This document shows positions 57,409 to 64,000 of a stretch of 64,000 nucleotides of DNA, in pieces. The notes below the pieces were generated by a model. That model ran no database searches. It worked only from the letters and a program-made list of their open reading frames with translations, and had not been told where the DNA came from. The DNA comes from Streptococcus pseudoporcinus LQ 940-04. Lineage in GTDB: Bacteria > Bacillota > Bacilli > Lactobacillales > Streptococcaceae. Position 1 is the stretch's first letter. Every line of letters starts with the position of its first letter. The stretch covers positions 1,426,001-1,490,000 of the forward strand of contig NZ_AEUY02000005.1 in NCBI RefSeq assembly GCF_000188035.1, given 5' to 3'. The translations under genes and the position numbers were made by a program.

Positions 57409-58488
57409 ATGAATATTTATGATCAGTTGCAATCTCTAGAAGACCGTTATGAGGAATTAGGTGAACTCCTAAGTGATCCAGAAGTTGTTTCGGACACGAA
57501 ACGTTTTATGCAATTATCTAAAGAAGAAGCAAGCACTAGAGATACCGTAACTGCTTATCGCCAGTACAAAGAGATCATTCAGTCCATTGCTGACGCAGAA
57601 GAGATGATTAAAGAGTCTGGCGGGGATTCTGAGATTGAAGAAATGGCTAAAGAGGAGCTAAAAGAATCAAAAGCTGCTAAAGAGGAATATGAGGAAAAAT
57701 TGAAGATTCTTCTCTTGCCTAAGGATCCAAACGATGATAAAAATATTATCTTAGAAATTCGAGGTGCAGCAGGTGGTGATGAAGCGGCTCTTTTTGCAGG
57801 GGATCTGCTGGTTATGTACCAAAAGTTTGCTGAGAGTCAAGGTTGGCGGTTTGAAGTCATGGAAGCTTCCTACAATGGGGTAGGGGGAATTAAAGAAGTT
57901 GTTGCAATGGTTTCAGGTCAATCGGTTTATTCTAAATTAAAGTATGAATCAGGTGCACATCGTGTCCAACGCGTCCCCGTTACAGAGAGTCAGGGGCGTG
58001 TTCATACATCAACAGCTACAGTTCTTGTTATGCCTGAAATTGAAGACGTCGAATACGAGATTGACCCTAAAGATTTACGGGTTGACATCTACCATGCATC
58101 AGGTGCAGGTGGACAGAATGTCAATAAAGTAGCGACAGCTGTCCGCATTGTTCACATTCCTACTAATATTAAAGTTGAGATGCAAGAGGAGCGGACGCAA
58201 CAGAAAAACCGAGACAAGGCAATGAAGATCATTCGAGCTCGTGTAGCAGACCATTTTGCCCAAATTGCTCAGGATGAACAAGATGCAGAACGTAAATCAA
58301 CTATTGGTACGGGAGATCGATCTGAACGTATCAGAACATACAACTTCCCACAAAATCGTGTGACAGATCATCGTATTGGATTAACCCTTCAAAAATTAGA
58401 TACGATTCTTTCTGGTAAAATGGACGAAATTGTTGATGCTTTGATTATGTATGATCAAACCCAGAAACTAGAATCTTTAAACAAGTAA
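57409..58488 (+). CDS. prfA: Peptide chain release factor 1
   Basis: A 359-residue RF1. The GGQ motif ([10 protein letters not shown]) is near residue 232, the stop-codon recognition tripeptide region is in [11 protein letters not shown] near residue 188, and the N-terminal coiled region covers about 1-100. It overlaps prmC by one base (TAATG); PrmC methylates the GGQ glutamine of this protein, so substrate and enzyme are coupled. Confidence 0.95.
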   Translation: MNIYDQLQSLEDRYEELGELLSDPEVVSDTKRFMQLSKEEASTRDTVTAYRQYKEIIQSIADAEEMIKESGGDSEIEEMAKEELKESKAAKEEYEEKLKILLLPKDPNDDKNIILEIRGAAGGDEAALFAGDLLVMYQKFAESQGWRFEVMEASYNGVGGIKEVVAMVSGQSVYSKLKYESGAHRVQRVPVTESQGRVHTSTATVLVMPEIEDVEYEIDPKDLRVDIYHASGAGGQNVNKVATAVRIVHIPTNIKVEMQEERTQQKNRDKAMKIIRARVADHFAQIAQDEQDAERKSTIGTGDRSERIRTYNFPQNRVTDHRIGLTLQKLDTILSGKMDEIVDALIMYDQTQKLESLNK

Positions 58489-59318
58489 TGAATTATGCCA
58501 GCCAAATAACAGAATATGAGCATGCATTAGCCCAAATTGGTGACGATCCTGAAAACTTGTCCTATGTTTTCAGAGAAGTGAAAGAATGGTCCCTTCTGGA
58601 CTTTTTACTACACCAAAATAAACAAATAACTGCTGAAGACCAGGTACTTCTAAAATCTATTTTTGAGCAATTATATAGAGGACGATCTCCTCAATACATC
58701 ACCGGCAAAGCCTATTTTCGTGAGTTGATTCTGACTGTTAACGAGTCTGTTTTAATTCCGCGCCCTGAGACAGAGGAACTTGTGGAGCTGATTCTTGCGG
58801 AGAACAAGAGACATGACCTTCAGCTTTTAGACATTGGTACTGGTAGCGGTGCTATTGCCATCAGCCTCAAAAAAGAAAGACCAAGCTGGAAAGTAACAGC
58901 TTCCGATATTTCTCTGGAAGCCCTTGAGGTTGCTCAAATCAATGCTTTAAAGAATGGAACAGACATTATGTTTAGCCAGTCGGATCTTTTTAGTTCTCTT
59001 TCAGGAAAATTTGATATCATTGTCTCCAATCCTCCTTATATTGCTTTTGCTGATAAGGAAGAGGTAGGACGCAATGTTTTAGCTTCCGAGCCGCATTTGG
59101 CCCTTTTTGCAGAAGAAGAAGGCCTTGCAATTTATCGATCCATTTTAGAACAAGCAGAGCAATACTTATCGCCACAGGGGAAACTATACTTTGAAATTGG
59201 TTATAAGCAGGGACAGGCCCTTTTTGACTTAGTCAAAACCAATTTCCCAGAAAAAAGGTTTCGCCTTAAACAAGACTGTTACGGAAAGGATCGTATGGTA
59301 ATTATTGATAATGGATAA
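58488..59318 (+). CDS. prmC: Release factor glutamine methyltransferase
   Basis: A 276-residue SAM methyltransferase. The SAM motif LLDIGTGSGAIAIS is near residue 115, and the catalytic NPPY (IIVSNPPYIAF) near residue 183. It begins at the prfA stop and overlaps the next gene by 8 nt. Confidence 0.95.
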   Translation: MNYASQITEYEHALAQIGDDPENLSYVFREVKEWSLLDFLLHQNKQITAEDQVLLKSIFEQLYRGRSPQYITGKAYFRELILTVNESVLIPRPETEELVELILAENKRHDLQLLDIGTGSGAIAISLKKERPSWKVTASDISLEALEVAQINALKNGTDIMFSQSDLFSSLSGKFDIIVSNPPYIAFADKEEVGRNVLASEPHLALFAEEEGLAIYRSILEQAEQYLSPQGKLYFEIGYKQGQALFDLVKTNFPEKRFRLKQDCYGKDRMVIIDNG

Positions 59319-59904
59319 CCTAAAATCAATTATTGAAAATGGAGGGGCATTAATTTTACCGACTGAAACAGTGTATGGTTTATTTGCTAAGGCTATGGAT
59401 GAGCAAGCTGTAAATAAGGTTTATGCCCTCAAACAGCGGCCAAGAGAGAAAGCCATGAATTTGAATGTAGCAGATTATCAAGCTATCCTAGATTATTCTA
59501 AGGACCAACCTGCTTACTTAAAGGAATTGTATGATGCTTTTTTACCTGGTCCATTAACTATTATTTTGAAAGCCAATGATCGTGTCCCTTTTTGGATTAA
59601 TTCTGGTAAAGATACCGTTGGTTTTCGTCTACCAAAACATCCTGTAACAGCTCAATTAATAAGGTTAGCGGGACCTCTGATTGGACCTTCTGCCAATTTA
59701 TCAGGCAGTCAAAGTGGCCGCCGTTACGCTGATATCATAAGAGCTTTTCATAATCAAGTAGAAGGTTACGAAGATGATCAGTTCCTAACAGGAGAAGATT
59801 CAACTATTATTGACTTGTCTGGCTCTAAAGCCAAAATTTTAAGACAAGGGAGTATAAGTGCTGCCCATATCCAAGCTAAGATTAGTAGGATTGTTTTTGA
59901 ATAA
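59311..59904 (+). CDS. ywlC: Threonylcarbamoyl-AMP synthase (YwlC/Sua5 family)
   Basis: A 197-residue YrdC-domain enzyme that makes threonylcarbamoyl-AMP for tRNA t6A modification. It shows LILPTETVYGLF near residue 15, KQRPREKAMNL near residue 45 and GPSANLSGSQSG near residue 130. It lacks the Sua5 C-terminal domain of longer homologues. The start chosen is ATG 59311; an in-frame TTG at 59305 is possible. Confidence 0.88.
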   Translation: MDNLKSIIENGGALILPTETVYGLFAKAMDEQAVNKVYALKQRPREKAMNLNVADYQAILDYSKDQPAYLKELYDAFLPGPLTIILKANDRVPFWINSGKDTVGFRLPKHPVTAQLIRLAGPLIGPSANLSGSQSGRRYADIIRAFHNQVEGYEDDQFLTGEDSTIIDLSGSKAKILRQGSISAAHIQAKISRIVFE

Positions 59905-59933
59905 TCAATTCAGATTTAAAATAAGGAGAAAAA

Positions 59934-61190
59934 ATGATTTTTGATAAGGATAATTATGAAGCGTTTGATCCAGAATTATGGGAAGCTATTCATGCTGAAG
60001 AAGAAAGGCAAGAGCACACTATTGAATTAATTGCTTCGGAAAATATTGTTTCTAAGGCTGTAATGAAAGCACAAGGCTCTCTTTTAACAAACAAGTATGC
60101 TGAAGGATATCCTGGTAAACGTTATTACGGAGGAACAGATTGCGTTGATACCGTTGAGAATTTAGCTATTGAACGCGCTAAAAAACTCTTCGGGGCTAAA
60201 TTTGCTAATGTTCAAGCACATTCAGGCAGTCAAGCTAATGCAGCAGCCTACATGGCTTTAATTGAAGCAGGAGACACCGTATTAGGTATGGACTTAGCTG
60301 CAGGCGGTCATTTAACGCATGGGTCACCAGTTAACTTTTCGGGTAAAATGTATCATTTTGTGGGTTATTCTGTTGACCCTGAAACAGAAATGCTTGACTA
60401 TGATGCAATTTTAGAACAAGCAAAAAAAGTGCAGCCTAGCTTAATTGTTGCGGGAGCTTCAGCATATTCTCGGATAATTGATTTTGAAAAATTCCGTCAA
60501 ATTGCTGACCAAGTCGGGGCTTATTTAATGGTTGATATGGCCCATATCGCAGGTCTAGTAGCAACAGGTCTTCATCCAAACCCGGTACCTTTTGCTGATG
60601 TGACAACATCAACAACGCATAAAACCTTGCGGGGACCACGTGGGGGCTTGATTTTAACTAATAATGAAGACCTTGCTAAGAAAATCAATTCTGCTGTTTT
60701 CCCTGGTTTGCAAGGTGGTCCGTTTGAGCACGTTATAGCTGCAAAAGCTGTATCTTTCAAAGAAGCCTTAGACCCTGCTTTTACTGACTATGCTAAAAAT
60801 ATTATTGCCAACACATCAGCAATGGCGCAAGTTTTCGCTGAAGACGAACGCTTTCGACTGATCTCTGGCGGGACGGATAATCATGTTTTCTTAGTAGATG
60901 TCACAAAAGTCATCGAAAGCGGAAAAATGGCTCAAAATCTTTTAGATGAGGTCAATATTACTCTCAATAAGAATTCAATTCCTTTTGAAACGTTGTCACC
61001 TTTTAAAACCTCTGGTATCCGTATTGGCTGTGCTGCCATTACAAGTCGGGGTATGGGGCTAGAAGAAAGTAAAGCCATTGCTCACCTAATCATAAAAGCA
61101 CTTGTTAACCATCAGGATCAAACTCTTTTAGACGAAGTGCGTCAAGAAGTTCGATCTATTACCGATCGCTTCCCATTGTATAGAAACTGA
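59934..61190 (+). CDS. glyA: Serine hydroxymethyltransferase
   Basis: A 418-residue PLP enzyme converting serine and tetrahydrofolate to glycine and methylene-THF, a main one-carbon source. The PLP lysine is in [15 protein letters not shown] near residue 228, with [13 protein letters not shown] near residue 53. AAGGAG precedes the ATG. It lies 29 bp after ywlC and 4 bp before the next gene. Confidence 0.95.
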   Translation: MIFDKDNYEAFDPELWEAIHAEEERQEHTIELIASENIVSKAVMKAQGSLLTNKYAEGYPGKRYYGGTDCVDTVENLAIERAKKLFGAKFANVQAHSGSQANAAAYMALIEAGDTVLGMDLAAGGHLTHGSPVNFSGKMYHFVGYSVDPETEMLDYDAILEQAKKVQPSLIVAGASAYSRIIDFEKFRQIADQVGAYLMVDMAHIAGLVATGLHPNPVPFADVTTSTTHKTLRGPRGGLILTNNEDLAKKINSAVFPGLQGGPFEHVIAAKAVSFKEALDPAFTDYAKNIIANTSAMAQVFAEDERFRLISGGTDNHVFLVDVTKVIESGKMAQNLLDEVNITLNKNSIPFETLSPFKTSGIRIGCAAITSRGMGLEESKAIAHLIIKALVNHQDQTLLDEVRQEVRSITDRFPLYRN

Positions 61191-61194
61191 TAAG

Positions 61195-62172
61195 ATGTTA
61201 GATATTTATATACGTAAATTAATTATTCATCAATTTTCACCGAATGATACCGACTTATTCTTTAATGATAATGAACTCAGTATTACGCCTCGGATTGATG
61301 AGTATTTCCGCAAAAAATTAGCAAAAGTTTTCTCAGATGAAGCAAAACGAGGTCAGATAACTGATGCGAATACTTTTCGTCAATTAATAAGCGATGATTT
61401 TTTAAATAGCAGTAAGGCGGTCGCTCAAGCATGGAAAGAAGCCTTTGTTATATCGGAAAATCAAAAAACCAATGATTTAGTTTTTATTAGTTTTGAAAAG
61501 GACGGACAAGCCTATTTTGCTTTTTTAAGGATTACTCTTAAAGAATCTTTTGCTCATACCAATATTTCAGAAGAAAATCCATTAAGTATTACCCAAAATA
61601 ACTTACCCAGTGCAACACAAACGCCTGATGAAGCTCTGGTGATCAACCTTGAAAGTAATGATTATTATCTGATTGAGAAAAGGGTTAAACATAACGGTAG
61701 TTTTTCAAACTATTTTTCGGAAACCTTATTAAAGGTTCAGCCAGAACAGTCTGTGAAAAAGTCAATCAAGGTTATTGAACAAACCGCACAGAAAATAGCA
61801 GAAAATTTCAATCAAGATGATTTTATTTTCCAATCAAAAATGAAATCGGCTATTTCAAAAAATCTTGAAGATGGTGATCACCTATCCCCCGAAAAGTTAG
61901 CTGATCAACTATTTGATAATAACTTGACGGCACGCTTAACATTTGTAGATCAAGTAAAAGAAACTATACCAGAACCTATTAAAATTAGTGATATTGACCA
62001 TACACGACAACTCAAAAAGTTGGAGAGTCAGAAATTATCATTGTCCAATGGTATTGAATTAACAGTTCCAAATGCAATTTATCAAGATGCTGATTCGGTT
62101 GAATTTATCATGAATAATGACGGAACCTATTCTATACTAATTAAAAATATAGAGGATATCAAAAATAAATAA
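61195..62172 (+). CDS. Nucleoid-associated protein, NdpA/YejK family
   Basis: A 325-residue soluble protein that resembles the 37-kDa nucleoid-associated family (opening LDIYIRKLIIHQF; VFISFEKDGQAYFAFLRI; the later EFIMNNDGTYSILIKNI). Function in Gram-positives is unclear; DNA binding is a family property. It is packed 4 bp after glyA and directly adjoins the next gene (stop followed at once by ATG), so it is co-transcribed. Confidence 0.75.
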   Translation: MLDIYIRKLIIHQFSPNDTDLFFNDNELSITPRIDEYFRKKLAKVFSDEAKRGQITDANTFRQLISDDFLNSSKAVAQAWKEAFVISENQKTNDLVFISFEKDGQAYFAFLRITLKESFAHTNISEENPLSITQNNLPSATQTPDEALVINLESNDYYLIEKRVKHNGSFSNYFSETLLKVQPEQSVKKSIKVIEQTAQKIAENFNQDDFIFQSKMKSAISKNLEDGDHLSPEKLADQLFDNNLTARLTFVDQVKETIPEPIKISDIDHTRQLKKLESQKLSLSNGIELTVPNAIYQDADSVEFIMNNDGTYSILIKNIEDIKNK

Positions 62173-62775
62173 ATGTTAAAATTTTTAAAGCGAGTCATTC
62201 TCTTAGTCTTTCTAATTTTTTCTATCTTTCAAATCTATGTTACTCATCAGAATGTAAAAAATGTTATGCGCTATAAACCTATGGTCGAAAAAACCTTAGC
62301 TCAACATGATACCGATACGAATCTTAATTTAGTTCTGGCTATGATTTATACTGAAACTAAAGGTGGATCAGCTGATGTTATGCAATCAAGTGAAAGTAGT
62401 AGCGGGACGACTAATTCCATAACAGATAGTCAAGTTTCAATTAAACATGGCATTAAACTTTTGTCAGAAAATTTACAATTAGCTGAAGATGCTGGAGTGG
62501 ATTCGTGGACAGCTATTCAAGCTTATAACTTTGGCACAAACTATATCCATTATGTTGCTCAAAATGGCGGCGAAAACTCTTTAGCACTGGCTAAAAAATA
62601 TTCAAAAGAGGTCGTTGCTCCGAGTCTTGGTAACACCACAGGAGAAACTTATATCTATTATCATCCCCTGGCTATTATTTCAGGGGGGCAATTGTATAAA
62701 AATGGAGGAAATTTCTACTATTCACGCGAAGTTCACTTTAATTTATACCTCATTAAACTATTTTCAAAATTTTAG
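62173..62775 (+). CDS. Lysozyme-like membrane-anchored protein
   Basis: A 200-residue protein with an N-terminal signal anchor (about 5-27) and an extracellular domain. It resembles the CwlT-type / phage lysozyme-like muramidase fold, with the putative catalytic Glu in AMIYTETKGG (near residue 62), QSSES, and AIQAYNFGTNYI. The likely role is peptidoglycan cleavage or remodelling. It is the third member of the glyA group; a strong terminator follows. Confidence 0.75.
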   Translation: MLKFLKRVILLVFLIFSIFQIYVTHQNVKNVMRYKPMVEKTLAQHDTDTNLNLVLAMIYTETKGGSADVMQSSESSSGTTNSITDSQVSIKHGIKLLSENLQLAEDAGVDSWTAIQAYNFGTNYIHYVAQNGGENSLALAKKYSKEVVAPSLGNTTGETYIYYHPLAIISGGQLYKNGGNFYYSREVHFNLYLIKLFSKF

Positions 62776-62791
62776 TAAGATTAAATTTTCT

Positions 62792-62825
62792 AACACTTCT
62801 GATTTTCTTTAGAAGTGTTTTTTTA
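62792..62825 (+). terminator. Terminator of the tdk-glyA region
   Basis: AACACTTCT (62792-62800) pairs with AGAAGTGTT (62811-62819), followed by a T run. Confidence 0.8.
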
Positions 62826-62905
62826 CATAAATGTAATCTGTTCGGTTTTTCACAAATAAATATTAATAATTTCTCCTATCGTTTGTTATTTCACAAACAT
62901 ACTGA

Positions 62906-62969
62906 GATTTTGAGGCAATAAAAAGGTAAACCCTTTAGAAAAGCCCGTATATTAGGATTTTGAGACAAT
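62906..62969 (+). repeat. Pair of 14-bp direct repeats upstream of nox
   Basis: GATTTTGAGGCAAT (62906-62919) and GATTTTGAGACAAT (62956-62969) differ at one base and are 50 bp apart. No gene lies here. TTCACAA half-sites occur at 62849-62855 and 62890-62896. Confidence 0.4.
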
Positions 62970-62976
62970 TTTACTT

Positions 62977-62994
62977 TTGTGAATGGACTAACAA
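62977..62994. promoter_or_regulatory. Candidate Rex operator upstream of nox
   Basis: TTGTGA-ATGGAC-TAACAA fits TTGTGA-N6-TCACAA with one mismatch, 16 bp before the -35 box. A second, weaker copy (TTGTGA-N6-GAACAA) at 63059-63076 overlaps the ribosome site. Confidence 0.45.
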
Positions 62995-63010
62995 TCTGTA
63001 AGCAAATTCT

Positions 63011-63039
63011 TTGGAAGCGATTTTTAGCTATGCTATAAT
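63011..63039 (+). promoter_or_regulatory. Promoter of nox
   Basis: TTGGAA (63011-63016), a 17-bp spacer and TATAAT (63034-63039) with a TGC extension; a strong promoter 44 bp before the ATG. Confidence 0.7.
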
Positions 63040-63082
63040 GTAATCCTAACATAAAATATTGTGAAATGAGGAACAAATAGAT

Positions 63083-64000
63083 ATGAGTAAAATCGTCGTT
63101 GTTGGAACAAATCATGCAGGAACAGCTGCAATAAAGACTATGCTCTCCAACTATGGATTAGAAAATGAGATTGTCACTTTTGATCAGAATTCAAATATTT
63201 CATTTCTTGGTTGTGGAATGGCATTATGGATTGGTGAGCAAATTGATGGCCCAGAAGGTCTCTTTTACTCTGATAAAGAACAACTAGAAGCCATGGGTGC
63301 TAAAGTTTATATGGAGTCACCAGTTTTAAATATTGATTATGACAAAAAAGAGGTTACAGCTCTAGTAAATGGCCAAGAACATGTTGAAAATTATGATAAG
63401 TTAATTCTTGCAACCGGATCACAGCCGATTATTCCACCAATTAAAGGGGTTGAGATCCTTGAGGGATCAAGAGAATTTAAAGCAACTTTAGAAAACTTAC
63501 AATTTGTTAAACTTTACCAAAATTCATCTGATGTTATTGAAAAGTTAGAAAAACCAGGGATTAACCGTGTAGCAGTAGTTGGTGCAGGTTATATTGGCGT
63601 TGAACTGGCAGAAGCCTTCCAGCGGAAAGGAAAAGAGGTCATCCTTGTTGATATTGCTGAAACATGCATGGGTGGCTACTATGACCGTGATTTCACCGAT
63701 TTAATGAGTAAAAACCTTGAAGAGCACGGTATCCAATTAGCATTTGGACAGGCTGTGCAAGCTGTTGAAGGAGATGGGAAAGTAGAACGTCTCGTAACTG
63801 ATAAAGATAGTTTTGATGTTGATATGGTTATCATGGCAGTTGGTTTCCGTCCAAATACCGACTTAGGACGTGATCAATTAGATACCTTCCGTAATGGAGC
63901 ATGGATTGTTGATAAAAAACAAGAAACCAGCATAAAAGACGTTTATGCTATTGGAGATTGTGCAACTATTTACGATAATGCAAGAGATGATATTAACTAC
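63083..64000 (+). CDS. nox: NADH oxidase, H2O-forming (partial, runs off the right edge)
   Basis: The first 306 codons of a pyridine-nucleotide-disulfide-family oxidase; the ORF is open at 64000. FAD site [11 protein letters not shown] near residue 8, redox cysteine Cys44 in [12 protein letters not shown] site [15 protein letters not shown] near residue 172, and the second FAD motif [11 protein letters not shown] near residue 292. Very close to streptococcal Nox, which reduces O2 to water and regenerates NAD+. The start is ATG 63083 after GAGGA. Candidate Rex sites flank its promoter, and rex itself lies in this window. Confidence 0.92.
   Translation, partial: MSKIVVVGTNHAGTAAIKTMLSNYGLENEIVTFDQNSNISFLGCGMALWIGEQIDGPEGLFYSDKEQLEAMGAKVYMESPVLNIDYDKKEVTALVNGQEHVENYDKLILATGSQPIIPPIKGVEILEGSREFKATLENLQFVKLYQNSSDVIEKLEKPGINRVAVVGAGYIGVELAEAFQRKGKEVILVDIAETCMGGYYDRDFTDLMSKNLEEHGIQLAFGQAVQAVEGDGKVERLVTDKDSFDVDMVIMAVGFRPNTDLGRDQLDTFRNGAWIVDKKQETSIKDVYAIGDCATIYDNARDDINY

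Noticed and set aside
62615-62812. 65-codon plus-strand ORF overlapping the lysozyme-like gene
   Set aside because: Out-of-frame within a supported gene, ending in its terminator.

Overview
The window is a low-GC Gram-positive chromosome segment that I read as Streptococcus, most likely the pyogenic group. The evidence is gene order and protein resemblance: hom-thrB next to a folC-folE-folP-folB-folK operon, murB-potABCD, a malate locus (maeK/maeR, maeP, maeE), relQ-nadK-rluD-pta, guaC, xpt-pbuX, and tdk-prfA-prmC-ywlC-glyA. It also carries an LPETG-anchored cell-envelope protease. The species cannot be fixed from the sequence alone. I see no tRNA, rRNA, CRISPR array, insertion sequence or prophage.

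Layout. 1-8.5 kb: an MFS permease, then a self-contained import cassette (ECF T, A and S components, two ABC exporter-fold subunits, a TetR regulator). 8.5-20.3 kb: a surface polysaccharide deacetylase (minus strand), threonine and folate biosynthesis, MurB, and spermidine/putrescine uptake. 20.3-25.3 kb: malate sensing, uptake and decarboxylation. 25.4-31.7 kb: a 1502-residue subtilisin-family surface protease with a palindromic promoter, and a CLC chloride transporter. 31.9-39.3 kb: an AraC regulator, an SGNH hydrolase, a histidine phosphatase, a decayed auxin-efflux-type permease, a GH1 glycosidase, an AI-2E-family permease and RadC. 39.4-43.4 kb (minus): Rex, a DUF1831 protein, a PRPP synthetase fused in frame to a cysteine desulfurase, and a CYTH protein. 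43.5-49.4 kb: small alarmone synthetase, NAD kinase, pseudouridine synthase, Pta, a short-chain dehydrogenase, an orphan protein (minus) and a HAD phosphatase. 49.8-55.4 kb: an EgtUV-type ABC importer, then guaC (PurBox promoter) and xpt-pbuX (guanine riboswitch). 55.4-64 kb: ApbE, a small tautomerase, tdk-prfA-prmC-ywlC-glyA with two trailing genes, and the start of NADH oxidase, which runs off the right edge.

The window mixes core biosynthesis with nutrient capture. Purine salvage shows two control modes side by side. Redox control may link the rex gene at 39.4 kb to the nox promoter at 63 kb. The least expected feature is the 700-codon Prs-cysteine desulfurase fusion, with an A7 run at the junction where a one-base slip in either direction would release Prs alone. 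Other notable points are a 26-bp perfect palindrome on the protease promoter, a malate sensor kinase lacking recognisable ATPase motifs, and the ECF plus ABC-exporter cassette.
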